Shown here one piece after another: positions 7,657-16,146 of a stretch of 52,538 bases of DNA (position 1 is its first letter; each line of letters begins with the position of its first letter). This DNA comes from Flemingiibacterium sp045579745 (GTDB lineage Bacteria > Bacillota > Clostridia > Oscillospirales > CAG-272). The notes under the pieces are model-generated. The model ran no database searches, had not been told where the DNA came from, and worked only from the letters and a program-made list of their open reading frames with translations. The stretch lies in the NCBI GenBank assembly GCA_045579745.1, contig JAZNMQ010000031.1, positions 1-52,538 on the forward strand. Reading direction: 5' to 3'. The translations under genes and the position numbers were made by a program.

Positions 7657-8691
7657 TTAATACAAGCTTCCCGTGTTAACAATCGGCTGAGCGTCGTGAT
7701 TTCCGCAGAGAACTACAAGCAGATTTGAAACCATAGCAGCTTTTCGCTCGTCATCGAGGGTAATCATATCGTTTTCGTTGAGGCGTTCAAGCGCCATTTC
7801 TACCATTCCGACAGCTCCGTCAACTATCATCTTGCGAGCATCTATAATTGCGGAAGCCTGCTGGCGTTGAAGCATGACAGCAGCGATTTCAGGCGCGTAT
7901 GCGAGGTAAGTGATGCGAGCCTCGAGGATTTCAAGACCTGCGTCGGCAACCTTTGACTGAATTTCCTCGCGGATTCTGAGTGCAACAAGCTCGCTCGAGC
8001 CACGAAGACTACCCTCATCAGCTATGCCGTCGCCCGTTGTATCAACGCCGGGGGCGATATCGTAAGGATAGATGCGAACGATATTGCGAAGCGCGCTGTC
8101 GCATTGAAGCGAGAGATATTCCTTGTAGTTATCAACATTGAATACAGCCTTAGCTGTGTCGACAACACGCCACATAACTGCGATGCCTATTTCAACGGGA
8201 TTGCCGAGGCAGTCGTTAACTTTTTGGCGGTTGTTGTTGAGTGTCATGATTTTGAGCGAGATTTTACGATTTTCAAGCTCAATGTTAACTGAGCTGGTTG
8301 AGCTCACATTTACAGACGGAATAACGCTGTTATGCGCAACATCTCCGCTTTGGTTAAGCTTGGTTTTTGCCGCGGGATTAACTGCTGTACAGAAAGGATT
8401 GACATAGTAAAAGCCCTCCTCCTTGAGTGTGCCGATGTATTTACCGAAAAGCGTGAGGACAAGTGCTTCCTGCGGCTTTAAAACCTTGAGGCCGAGCCAC
8501 GGTATCCAACCGATAAGCAGCCACAAGCCCGAGATTACAATAAGCACTATAGATAGCGGTAACATAAGAATGCCCGTTTCAGCGCTGATGCATCCGAAGA
8601 TAAATGCCGCTGTTGCAATGATGTAAAGTAAAACTGTTTTGATGAGAACTGCCATTCCGTTTTTGCGGTTTGTTAAAATGATTTCAGTCAT
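7657..8691 (-). CDS. SPFH/Band 7 domain membrane protein (344 aa)
   Basis: The start at 8691 is chosen for GGAGG eight bases upstream; a longer opening to 8751 runs through the promoter. Two N-terminal membrane helices (about 17-38 and 41-62) are followed by the SPFH domain (LKVLKPQEALVLTLFGKYIG, GFYYVNPF, VEIGIAVMWRV, NYKEYLSLQCDSALRNIVR) and a helical region (LEILEARITYLAYAPEIAAVML). This is the stomatin/flotillin-like type that scaffolds membrane microdomains. The C-terminal helix continues to about residue 335. The function is likely structural in the membrane; the direct partner is unknown. Confidence 0.9.
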   Translation of the reverse strand: MTEIILTNRKNGMAVLIKTVLLYIIATAAFIFGCISAETGILMLPLSIVLIVISGLWLLIGWIPWLGLKVLKPQEALVLTLFGKYIGTLKEEGFYYVNPFCTAVNPAAKTKLNQSGDVAHNSVIPSVNVSSTSSVNIELENRKISLKIMTLNNNRQKVNDCLGNPVEIGIAVMWRVVDTAKAVFNVDNYKEYLSLQCDSALRNIVRIYPYDIAPGVDTTGDGIADEGSLRGSSELVALRIREEIQSKVADAGLEILEARITYLAYAPEIAAVMLQRQQASAIIDARKMIVDGAVGMVEMALERLNENDMITLDDERKAAMVSNLLVVLCGNHDAQPIVNTGSLY

Positions 8692-8712
8692 TGATGCTTC
8701 CTCCATTCTTTG

Positions 8713-8731
8713 TGATATCATAATGATATCA
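8713..8731 (-). promoter_or_regulatory. 19-bp palindrome over the SPFH promoter
   Basis: Perfect inverted repeat TGATATCAT, one base, ATGATATCA. It overlaps the -10 box (8723-8728) and the expected start point, which fits a repressor site, possibly for the ribbon-helix-helix protein of the same operon. Confidence 0.6.
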
Positions 8732-8751
8732 TAAAACCAACGAGATGTCAA
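8723..8751 (-). promoter_or_regulatory. Sigma-A promoter of the SPFH operon
   Basis: On the minus strand TTGACA (plus 8746-8751), 17-nt spacer, TATCAT (plus 8723-8728). The leader is about 25 nt. Confidence 0.75.
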
Positions 8752-8764
8752 TAGAAAAAATAAA

Positions 8765-8788
8765 ACTCTCCGAATTTTCTCGGAGAGT
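8765..8788 (-). terminator. Terminator after the DUF4358-like gene
   Basis: 9-bp stem ACTCTCCGA/TCGGAGAGT with a 6-nt loop; on the minus strand it is followed by TTTATTTTTT. It separates the lipoprotein gene from the SPFH operon. Confidence 0.8.
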
Positions 8789-8815
8789 TTTTCATATAAA
8801 TGTTATTTTACGATA

Positions 8816-9301
8816 TTATTTTACGAGCTTACTCTCAATCGCCTTGAAAACAGCTTCCTTTGAGGCATCATCAAGGATGCAGTAAACTACATAACTGCCG
8901 TAAACCTTGACAGTCGCATTTTTAAGCTTTGGAAGCTCCTCGGGCATGTACTGCGGATTCCAGTTGTCGACGCGCTTTGCAATGTAATCCAAAGCAATAG
9001 TCTTGACGGCGTCTGCATCGTCGGCTGATGCGGCTTTGAGGATTCCGTATTCGTCAATATTTGCGCCGGTGGATTGAATTTTTACGGTATGCTCTGCAAA
9101 TTCGGAAACATCGATCTCCATCATTCCGATGATATAATCATCGGGAACCGCTATGAGCGGCACATCAAACGAGAGGGCTGAATCTGCGGCTTCGGCAAGC
9201 TCCGAAACTGCGATGCTGTCGGAGTATTCGACACTCGCTCCGCAGGATGTGATACATGCGAGCATTAATGCGGCTAATATAACTGATAAAAGCTTTTTCA
9301 T
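8816..9301 (-). CDS. DUF4358-like lipoprotein (161 aa)
   Basis: Signal peptide MKKLLSVILAALMLACITSC with a cysteine at residue 20 preceded by ITS, so it is probably lipid-anchored. The mature part has two alpha/beta halves (IIGMMEIDVSEFAEHTV, DDADAVKTIALDYIAKRV, VKVYGSYVVYCILDD), the pattern of the DUF4358 family of Clostridia, whose function is unknown. It follows the SGNH hydrolase gene by about 100 nt on the same strand, so it may share its transcript. The start has only a weak, distant GGAAG. Confidence 0.7.
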   Translation of the reverse strand: MKKLLSVILAALMLACITSCGASVEYSDSIAVSELAEAADSALSFDVPLIAVPDDYIIGMMEIDVSEFAEHTVKIQSTGANIDEYGILKAASADDADAVKTIALDYIAKRVDNWNPQYMPEELPKLKNATVKVYGSYVVYCILDDASKEAVFKAIESKLVK

Positions 9302-9402
9302 TTTTAACCATGGCTTCCGCCGCAGCGAAAGCTTCCTTTCTGCCCTTCTTGGGCGCGGTTTTCATTAAAAGAGAGTTCGAAAATTCGTTTTCAAATTGTC
9401 GG

Positions 9403-10455
9403 TTAATCAACAAATGCGTGAGTTCTCAGATTGTCAAGCTCGATTTTAAACGAGGTGGCGTTCAGGTGCATTCCATCGCCGTTGTGATATTTTTCGGGAA
9501 GCCAGCCTTCCTCGTCTGCCAAAGCAGAATAGGTATCGATATACTTGACACCGCATTCATCGGCTATTTCTACTATCCATCGATTTGCTGTGGATATCTT
9601 TTCGTTGTTGATTTTTGTGAGAAGCTCATAGGTGCGAGCAACCGGGAATATAGATTGGCAAATGATCTTTGTATCCGGGCTTGTGGCTTGGATGCCTTGG
9701 ATCATTTTTTTGTATTCGCTCTTGAAATAATCCTCGTTCATGAACGAAACTCCGTTAACTCCGAGAGTTATAACGAGATATTCGGGCTTTTTTGCAGCTA
9801 CTGCCGCATTGATCGTAATCTCGGCATTGGTTTCGGGGTATACGATAGTCGCAAATGAAACCTGAGTCAAAGTAAGCGTTCCGCTTTTGGGAGTCCAAAC
9901 CTGCGTGGTGTTCTTTCCGCCATCAAGCATCTCATAGTAGCGAAGTCCGTAGGTTGTTGAATCCCCGAGGAAAACGAGCTTGTCAATGTAATCGCTGCCC
10001 GCGTCCTCAGTCGTGCCAAGCACGGTGTTTGGATACTTGGCTAAAAAGTCCGCAAGAGAATCCGAGGTCGTTGTGGGAGGCGGTGCTACGGGAGTAGTAT
10101 CAACAGGCTTTGGTGGAGCCGATGTGGTATCGGATTGGCTGTCAGATTCACTGCCTGTATCAATATCTGCGCTTGTATCTGTGCTCGGATCAGCAGGATT
10201 GGTTGTATCGTCATCGGTGGTAGTATCGGACGGCGTTTGCGAATCTGTGGTTTGCTTATCTGAGGTATCAGTCGCTTTATCGCTGTCAACAGGAGCTTCA
10301 ATAGATGGGGCAGTATCTTTGTCCGTTCCGTAGTTGTCTTCATGCGCAGCATCAGACGGTGCTATGCTGATTAGTATAATCAGCACCGACAAAACTATAA
10401 AAATCGCGAAAGCAACCGCTTTAAACATAAGTCCGTCATTTCCGTATGAATTCAT
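9403..10455 (-). CDS. Membrane-anchored SGNH/GDSL-type hydrolase (350 aa)
   Basis: An N-terminal membrane helix at about 11-33 is followed by a linker of roughly 100 residues (about 40-135) made almost only of Asp, Thr, Ser and Pro, which would span the wall. The catalytic domain has block I FLGDSTTYG (nucleophile Ser), a block-III-like LGVNG with the Asn, and block V DGMHLN with the Asp-His pair. Family knowledge: such secreted SGNH proteins are esterases or acetyl-transfer or deacetylation enzymes acting on glycans or wall polymers. GGAGG lies 12-13 nt from this start, a little far; a later ATG at codon 10 is possible. It is between a four-helix membrane protein and a lipoprotein. Confidence 0.85.
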   Translation of the reverse strand: MNSYGNDGLMFKAVAFAIFIVLSVLIILISIAPSDAAHEDNYGTDKDTAPSIEAPVDSDKATDTSDKQTTDSQTPSDTTTDDDTTNPADPSTDTSADIDTGSESDSQSDTTSAPPKPVDTTPVAPPPTTTSDSLADFLAKYPNTVLGTTEDAGSDYIDKLVFLGDSTTYGLRYYEMLDGGKNTTQVWTPKSGTLTLTQVSFATIVYPETNAEITINAAVAAKKPEYLVITLGVNGVSFMNEDYFKSEYKKMIQGIQATSPDTKIICQSIFPVARTYELLTKINNEKISTANRWIVEIADECGVKYIDTYSALADEEGWLPEKYHNGDGMHLNATSFKIELDNLRTHAFVD

Positions 10456-10501
10456 ATACTTTTAGAGTCCTCCAAATTTATACATGTCATTTGGCCGTTG
10501 C

Positions 10502-10960
10502 TTAACGGTCGCTAAAGCGTCCGAACTGCGATTCGTACTCGAACTCTTCGGTATGCTTGTTTCTTCGAATGCTGCCGACAATCAAAGCGACGAAAGCAAT
10601 GATAAGGTAAATTGCCGCAAAGACGATAAGGCGAATGATTATTTGCGCTACATCACGCCATGCTCCGGGAATGATAATGAAAACAAGGCTGAATGCCGCG
10701 AGCGAGCCGATAAAGTGAAGCAGAATACGCACAGAGATCGAATACCCGGTTCGGAAAATGAGATTGAGCAATGCCATAATAAGGCACGCGAGAAAAATCA
10801 ATGAGGTTGAGCCAAGGCTCAAAAACAAGCCAAACGCCCCGCCGTCCTCAGGCGAGAGCTGCTTGAAGCCTGTCGCTATGGCAAGCAATATAAACTCGGT
10901 GATTGTAAAATAAAGGCAAGCACTGTAAAGCGTCTGCTTCAAGGTCTTTTTTAAATTCAT
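10502..10960 (-). CDS. Four-helix membrane protein, DUF3021-like (152 aa)
   Basis: Four hydrophobic helices at about 10-30, 45-66, 76-98 and 104-128, then a basic and polar tail (RRNKHTEEFEYESQFGRF). The size and the phrase LLHFIGSLAAFSL resemble DUF3021 proteins, but the match is weak. It starts after AAGGA, has its own promoter upstream and ends 46 nt before the SGNH hydrolase gene, so the two are probably co-transcribed. Confidence 0.6.
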   Translation of the reverse strand: MNLKKTLKQTLYSACLYFTITEFILLAIATGFKQLSPEDGGAFGLFLSLGSTSLIFLACLIMALLNLIFRTGYSISVRILLHFIGSLAAFSLVFIIIPGAWRDVAQIIIRLIVFAAIYLIIAFVALIVGSIRRNKHTEEFEYESQFGRFSDR

Positions 10961-11006
10961 GACAACATTCCTTAATTTTCTTATTGACTAAACAAATACA
11001 TATTAT

Positions 11007-11035
11007 ATCATATCACGATTTCAGACATTTTTCAA
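11007..11035 (-). promoter_or_regulatory. Promoter of the membrane protein/SGNH genes
   Basis: On the minus strand TTGAAA (plus 11030-11035), 17-nt spacer, TATGAT (plus 11007-11012). Confidence 0.6.
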
Positions 11036-11080
11036 CTATACATTATAAATATTTATAAAAGCGTCACCTTTTGATAACAT

Positions 11081-12106
11081 TTAATCCGGAATATCGGGGT
11101 CGATTATCTGATTTTTTGCATAAAATTCGTTTGTGGATTTATCAAAGTAGACCTCTGAACGGTATTTGGAGAGAAATTTTGTGTATTCGTACAGGTCAAT
11201 CCATATTTGATTGGTTCCGTCCTTTTGTGATTTATCAAAGATCAACTGAACCCCGAAATGAAGATGAGGGATATCAATGTTGTTTACATTTTCTTTAGCG
11301 GAATAGCCGGTCATGCCGAGATAGCCTATTACCTCGCCGGCGGTGATTTGCTTGCCCTCAAATATGTCATTGTACGGGTGGTCGCGGCGCAAATGAGCAT
11401 AGTAATAATATCTCTTGCCGTCGAAGCTGCGAATTCCGATGCGCCAGCCTCCGTACTGATTCCAGCCGCAAGCCTCGACATAACCCGATTCCACGGCGAT
11501 TATGGGCGTTCCGACGCTTCCCATCATATCATGTCCGAGGTGCGGACGTCGATATCCGTATGAGCGTGTAGTGCCGAAATCGTTATAATCGTTGTAATAA
11601 TATCCCGCGGCGATTGGCGAAAAGACCTTGAGCCCGTAATGCTGTGTGGTTCCCGTTTCGCCGACTGTGGAGTAGCTTCCGACGAAGCCGCCCAGGACGG
11701 ATTCGTATGCACTTAAAAAATACTTGTAATTCTTGCCTCCCGACAGCTTGCCGGCGATGTCCTCCGCCGATTCGCCTTTTGAAATCCGGTTGGCGAAGGA
11801 GCTTATATCCGCGGGCTTGCAGTGCGCAAATTCTCCGCCGTATTTTGTAGCGGCAAGAGCTATCAGCTCAACAAATTTTGCGTGATGTACCGTCGGGGCG
11901 GTCAGAGCCTTTTCATAGCTTTCTATATCGCATCTCAATGCCTCGCGCATTATCTCGGCTGTAACATTGAAATCGACCCATTTTATATAGCTTGCGGCTT
12001 GTATAGAGTCGGTATGTGAAAAAATTAGGCTCACGGCAATAAAAACAAGCAAAGGGATAATTGCAAGCGAAATCAGAAATATGCGGCGTCTTTTTGACAA
12101 TTGCAT
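11081..12106 (-). CDS. Membrane-anchored M23 (LytM-type) peptidase (341 aa)
   Basis: An N-terminal membrane helix follows a basic stretch (KRRRIF, helix at about 8-30). A helical region precedes the C-terminal M23 domain from about residue 190. The zinc-site motifs are present: HLGHDMMG (H.xxD type) and HLHFG, with YYYAHLRRDHP between them. The domain is therefore probably active, cutting peptide bridges of peptidoglycan outside the cell. GTG and ATG are adjacent at the start; the ATG at 12106 was taken, behind GGAAGG. It is divergent from nusB, with about 180 nt between. Confidence 0.88.
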   Translation of the reverse strand: MQLSKRRRIFLISLAIIPLLVFIAVSLIFSHTDSIQAASYIKWVDFNVTAEIMREALRCDIESYEKALTAPTVHHAKFVELIALAATKYGGEFAHCKPADISSFANRISKGESAEDIAGKLSGGKNYKYFLSAYESVLGGFVGSYSTVGETGTTQHYGLKVFSPIAAGYYYNDYNDFGTTRSYGYRRPHLGHDMMGSVGTPIIAVESGYVEACGWNQYGGWRIGIRSFDGKRYYYYAHLRRDHPYNDIFEGKQITAGEVIGYLGMTGYSAKENVNNIDIPHLHFGVQLIFDKSQKDGTNQIWIDLYEYTKFLSKYRSEVYFDKSTNEFYAKNQIIDPDIPD

Positions 12107-12197
12107 CACCTTCCAAGCAGGGCGTATATTGTGTGCTATTTATATTCCGAAGCGGTAAATTTATTACCCTTTGTGCTCAGGAATTTACATTATGTGA

Positions 12198-12226
12198 TTG
12201 ACTTTTATGAATATAAATTGTATAAT
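12198..12226 (+). promoter_or_regulatory. Promoter of the nusB-dnaE run
   Basis: TTGACT at 12198-12203, 17-nt spacer, TATAAT at 12221-12226, about 55 nt before nusB. No terminator is obvious between nusB and the DUF2975-like gene at 29.0 kb, so part or all of that run may depend on it. Confidence 0.75.
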
Positions 12227-12287
12227 ATATTATATATGCTTTCAAATAATGAATAATTATAATTGTTGATGTTAGGAAGGTCACTAA

Positions 12288-12737
12288 ATGGAAGATTTAT
12301 TAAGAAACCCGAGCTACCGTGCCGCCGCAAGAGAATTTGTTTTCGCGTTGATATTTGCAAAGGAATTTGCACCTGATGCGCCTGCGGATGAGTTTTATAT
12401 TGGTGAGCTTGAAAATGCCGATGTACAGTTCGGTGAACAGGCGGATTATGTTCATGATACTTTTTTCGGAATAATTGACAATATGGAGTCGATTGATGAA
12501 AAAATCTCGGCTGCGGCTGTAGGATGGACGGTATCACGTTTGTCAAAGGTTTCACTTGCTATTATGCGACTTTGCATTTACGAAATGCTTGCGCTCGATG
12601 ACGTCCCGAAGAGAGTTGCTCTTAACGAGGCGGTTGAGCTTGCTAAGAAGTATGATGATGACAGTGCGCCGTCGTTCATCAACGGCGTGCTCAATACGAT
12701 CGCGCACACGCTTCCTGACAAGGAATGCGACAAATGA
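12288..12737 (+). CDS. nusB: Transcription antitermination factor NusB
   Basis: 149 residues, all helical, with the family signature in the C-terminal half (AVGWTVSRLSKVSLAIMRLC, IYEMLALDDVPKRVALNEAV, ELAKKYDDDSAPSFINGVL). NusB binds boxA RNA with NusE/S10 and supports rRNA antitermination. It opens the operon as in many Clostridia, and its stop overlaps the next start as ATGA. Confidence 0.95.
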   Translation: MEDLLRNPSYRAAAREFVFALIFAKEFAPDAPADEFYIGELENADVQFGEQADYVHDTFFGIIDNMESIDEKISAAAVGWTVSRLSKVSLAIMRLCIYEMLALDDVPKRVALNEAVELAKKYDDDSAPSFINGVLNTIAHTLPDKECDK

Positions 12738-13702
12738 AACGCTTCTATATAGGAATCGATACCTCAAATTATACAACCTCGTGTGCACTTTTTGAAGCGA
12801 CAGAGCGAGTTTTTTACAGCAATGTGAAAAGACTGCTCACGGTCAGCGCAGGTGAGCGCGGACTGCGCCAGAGCGACGCGGTTTTTGCTCATATAAAAAA
12901 TCTTCCGTCTGTCAGTGAGGAGGCGCTTGAAAAGCTTAATCCGAGCGAGCTTTGTGCTATCGGAGTGTCAGCAACACCCCGTGATACAGAGGGCTCTTAT
13001 ATGCCGTGCTTCCTTGCAGGCGAAGCCTCGGCGGTGATGCTTTCAAACGCCATTAAAAAGCCGCTTCACAGATTTTCTCATCAAACCGGTCATGTTATGG
13101 CGGCGGTATGGTCAAGTGGATCGCCGGATTTACTCAGCCGTGAATTTATCGCGTTTCACGTTTCGGGCGGAACGACGGAGCTGCTTGAGGTAAAGCCAAA
13201 TGCGGAAGGCGACGGACTTGCGATTGACCTGCTCGGCGGAACAAGCGACCTCAATGCAGGTCAGGCGATCGACCGGATCGGAGTTGCAATGGGGCTTGAC
13301 TTCCCGTGCGGTCCGAAGCTCGAGGAATTAGCTCTTAAAAACAACGAGCCGATAGAGAAGACGAGAATATCCGTGCACGGATGCGAATGTAATCTGTCGG
13401 GACTCGAAAATAAGGCGCAAAGACTTATTTCGGACGGCAGAAGCCGTGAATATATTGCGGCATATGTGCTCGATTTTATCGGACGCACGATTATTGAGCT
13501 TACGAAAAATGCACTCACATCGCGCGAGATGCCGATACTCTACGCCGGCGGCGTGATGAGCAATTCGATAATTAAAAAGATGATTGCTGACGAAGGCTTT
13601 GACGCGCGTTTTGCCGAACCGCGCTTTTCAAGCGATAATGCGGCAGGCTGTGCGCTTCTATGCGCTGCTGCCGAGGAAGGATGGAAATTTTGGACGAAAT
13701 AA
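12734..13702 (+). CDS. TsaD-like peptidase M22 family protein (322 aa)
   Basis: The start at 12734 (MKRFYIGIDTSNY) overlaps the nusB stop as ATGA; an ATG three codons earlier is possible. The fold is the ASKHA type: YIGIDTSNYTTSC at the N-terminus, HQTGHVMAA with the HxxxH metal pair of the TsaD/Kae1 family, HVSGGTTELL and LYAGGVMSN for the nucleotide site. It is a paralogue of the tRNA t6A protein TsaD that sits between nusB and xseA in many Clostridia. Its own role is not known to me; a true TsaD is expected elsewhere in the genome. Confidence 0.8.
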   Translation: MKRFYIGIDTSNYTTSCALFEATERVFYSNVKRLLTVSAGERGLRQSDAVFAHIKNLPSVSEEALEKLNPSELCAIGVSATPRDTEGSYMPCFLAGEASAVMLSNAIKKPLHRFSHQTGHVMAAVWSSGSPDLLSREFIAFHVSGGTTELLEVKPNAEGDGLAIDLLGGTSDLNAGQAIDRIGVAMGLDFPCGPKLEELALKNNEPIEKTRISVHGCECNLSGLENKAQRLISDGRSREYIAAYVLDFIGRTIIELTKNALTSREMPILYAGGVMSNSIIKKMIADEGFDARFAEPRFSSDNAAGCALLCAAAEEGWKFWTK

Positions 13703-14970
13703 GCACGCCTGTTCCAAGGGATGACCGCGCAGTTCTGACGGTCGCACAGCTTAATGCTTATGTTAAACAGCTTATAGATTCGGATAACCTGCTTGCGAAT
13801 GTCTGGATAAAGGGCGAAATTTCCAACTTCACAAATCACTATAAAACGGGACATTTCTATTTTACTCTGAAGGATCCCGACAGCCTTATTCGCGCTGTAA
13901 TGTTTAAAAGCGCGGCTTCTAAACTGAAATTTCTGCCTGAGAACGGTATGAAGGTGATTGTTCACGGTCGAATATCAGCATTCGTTCGCGACGGGCAGTA
14001 TCAGATATATATTGACAGCATGGAGCCGGATGGAATCGGAAGCCTTTATATAGCCTTTGAACAGCTGAAGCGGAAGCTTGAAGCTGAGGGCTTATTTGAC
14101 AAATCTCGAAAGCGCCCGATTCCGAAGATTCCAACGCGCATAGGAATTATTACATCTCCTACCGGAGCGGCTGTACGCGATATGATCAATATTACGAAAA
14201 GGCGTTTCCCGCTTGCAAAGCTGACGCTTTTCCCGTCGCTTGTTCAGGGGCCTGATGCTTCTGCACAGCTTATTTCGGGTGTGCGCTTCTTTAATGCGGC
14301 GAGAGTGGCTAAATCAAGGTTCGATGTTGATGTGATCATCATCGGCAGAGGCGGCGGTTCGATTGAGGACCTATGGGCATTTAATGACGAAACACTTGCA
14401 AGAACAATTGCTTCGAGCGAGATCCCCGTTATCTCAGCGGTCGGTCACGAAACGGATTTTACAATATGTGACTTTGCAGCCGATGTAAGAGCTCCCACAC
14501 CCTCGGCAGCGGCAGAGCTTGCTGTACCCGACACCTCGGAGCTTTTACGCAAAACACAGAATATTGTCAGTCATATGGAGCTTTCGCTTTCAAAGAGGCT
14601 TGGTGAATACCGTGCGGCATTGTCTTCGTTTGCAGGCAGCCGCGCTCTGACATCACCTAACAATTTTATCGATGACAAACGAATGCTTGTTCTTTCGCTC
14701 GGCGAAAAGCTTGAGCAGGAGATAAAGCTCAGCTTAACTGCGAAGCGCGGAGCTTTCGCCTCGCTGACCGCGTCGCTTGAAGCACTTAATCCGATGTCGG
14801 TAATTTCGCGCGGATATTCAGCGGTGTTTGATGGCTCGGGAAAGCTTGTAAAAAGCGTTAAACAGCTTGAGCTCGGTGACAGATTTACATTCCGGACGGT
14901 TGACGGAAGTGCTGTCGGTGAGGTCATTGATATAGCAGAGGATGTGCGCTCGGACGCACGGGAAGGATAG
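13681..14970 (+). CDS. xseA: Exodeoxyribonuclease VII large subunit
   Basis: 429 residues. The N-terminal OB fold (LTVAQLNAYVKQLIDSDNLL, VWIKGEISNF, GHFYFTLKD) is followed by the catalytic domain (IGIITSPTGAAVRDM, DVIIIGRGGGSIEDLWAFN, PVISAVGHETDFTICDFAAD, RAPTPSAAAEL) and a coiled coil, ending with GYSAVFDGSGKLV. The enzyme degrades single-stranded DNA with the XseB subunits. The gene starts inside the end of the M22 gene (22-nt overlap); the ATG at 13681 touches its GAGGAAGG site, so the TTG three codons later is a real alternative. Confidence 0.96.
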   Translation: MEILDEISTPVPRDDRAVLTVAQLNAYVKQLIDSDNLLANVWIKGEISNFTNHYKTGHFYFTLKDPDSLIRAVMFKSAASKLKFLPENGMKVIVHGRISAFVRDGQYQIYIDSMEPDGIGSLYIAFEQLKRKLEAEGLFDKSRKRPIPKIPTRIGIITSPTGAAVRDMINITKRRFPLAKLTLFPSLVQGPDASAQLISGVRFFNAARVAKSRFDVDVIIIGRGGGSIEDLWAFNDETLARTIASSEIPVISAVGHETDFTICDFAADVRAPTPSAAAELAVPDTSELLRKTQNIVSHMELSLSKRLGEYRAALSSFAGSRALTSPNNFIDDKRMLVLSLGEKLEQEIKLSLTAKRGAFASLTASLEALNPMSVISRGYSAVFDGSGKLVKSVKQLELGDRFTFRTVDGSAVGEVIDIAEDVRSDAREG

Positions 14971-14979
14971 CATACTAAC

Positions 14980-15243
14980 ATGAATAATAATCAAACCGAG
15001 CTTGCTTTTGAGCAAGCGTTGGCACGACTTGAGGAAATTGTAAAAGCACTCGACAGCGGTGCGGCACCTCTTGATGAATCCCTTGCGCTGTTTGAAGAGG
15101 GCGTCAAGCTCGTGAAATTCTGCTCGGGTAAGCTTGATGCGGCGGAGCAGACTGTTAAAATACTCGTTCGCGGAGAGGATGGCAAGGCGGCTGAGCAGGA
15201 CTTTACACCGCTTGCAGATCCCTCAGAGGGGAAAAAGGCATGA
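14980..15243 (+). CDS. xseB: Exodeoxyribonuclease VII small subunit
   Basis: 87 residues with the family core FEQALARLEEIVKALDSGAA and PLDESLALFEEGVKLVKFC, a helical hairpin that binds the XseA coiled coil. It follows xseA by 9 nt and overlaps ispA as ATGA. Confidence 0.95.
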   Translation: MNNNQTELAFEQALARLEEIVKALDSGAAPLDESLALFEEGVKLVKFCSGKLDAAEQTVKILVRGEDGKAAEQDFTPLADPSEGKKA

Positions 15244-16145
15244 TTGATATCAAGGCCATGCTTGATCTGTGTGCCGATAAGACTGAGAGGACGCTTGAAA
15301 AATATGTGCCGATTTCCGATGTGAGATATGGCGTTATACACGATGCGATGAGGTACAGCCTGCTTGCGGGCGGCAAACGCCTCAGACCGTTTCTTGTTAT
15401 GGAATTCGCGCGCCTTGCGGCGATTGAGAGCGGTGCTGAGCTGAGTGCAGCCGAGATGGCGTCACTGCCTTACGCGTGCGCAGTTGAGATGATTCACACA
15501 TATTCGCTCATTCACGATGACCTTCCCTGCATGGATAACGACGATTTGCGTCGCGGCAAGCCGACAAATCACAAGGTTTACGGCGAAACAAACGCACTTC
15601 TTGCAGGAGATGCTCTCCTGACACGTGCGTTTGGGGTAATTGCTTCCAATACCAATGTCGATGCAAATATAAGCTGCAGGGCAGCAGCGCTTCTTTCGGA
15701 ATGTGCTGGAGCTGACGGCATGATAGGCGGTCAGGTGCTCGATATTATGGCAGAAAATGAGGCTGTTGAGCTTTCTGAGTTAGAGGAGCTTCAAGCACTC
15801 AAAACAGGCGAGCTTATACGATGCGCATCCTTGCTCGGATGCTTTGCAGGCGGAGCGTCGGAAAAACTGATATGTGCTTCGCAAAAATATGCGCAGGGAA
15901 TCGGAAGAGCTTTTCAGATAATTGACGACATTCTTGATGTAGTCGGAAATGAAGAAACACTCGGCAAGCCGATCGGAAGCGACGAAAAGAAGAGCAAAGC
16001 AACCTTTGTTACACACATGGGGATTGATAAAGCACGCCAATACGCTGTTTTGCTGACTAATGAGGCAAAAGCTGCGATAGAAGCATTCGATGGCTCCGAT
16101 GTTTTGTGCGAGCTTGCAGAATTTTTACTTACAAGGGAAAAATAA
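15240..16145 (+). CDS. ispA: Polyprenyl synthetase (farnesyl/geranyl diphosphate synthase)
   Basis: 301 residues. The first aspartate motif is HDDLPCMDNDDLRRGKPT (DDxxxxD type), the second is QIIDDILDVVG; GGKRLRPFLV binds the diphosphate. The enzyme condenses isopentenyl diphosphate with allylic diphosphates in the cytoplasm, feeding undecaprenyl lipid and quinone-type products. The start overlaps xseB as ATGA. The usual next gene dxs is not here. Confidence 0.93.
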   Translation: MIDIKAMLDLCADKTERTLEKYVPISDVRYGVIHDAMRYSLLAGGKRLRPFLVMEFARLAAIESGAELSAAEMASLPYACAVEMIHTYSLIHDDLPCMDNDDLRRGKPTNHKVYGETNALLAGDALLTRAFGVIASNTNVDANISCRAAALLSECAGADGMIGGQVLDIMAENEAVELSELEELQALKTGELIRCASLLGCFAGGASEKLICASQKYAQGIGRAFQIIDDILDVVGNEETLGKPIGSDEKKSKATFVTHMGIDKARQYAVLLTNEAKAAIEAFDGSDVLCELAEFLLTREK

Positions 16146-16146
16146 A

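Noticed and set aside
9165..9413. Minus-strand frame with a KTAPKKGRKEAFAAAEA segment over the DUF4358-like start
   Set aside because: The second half is the shifted shadow of the lipoprotein signal region; a short real peptide cannot be excluded but has no support.
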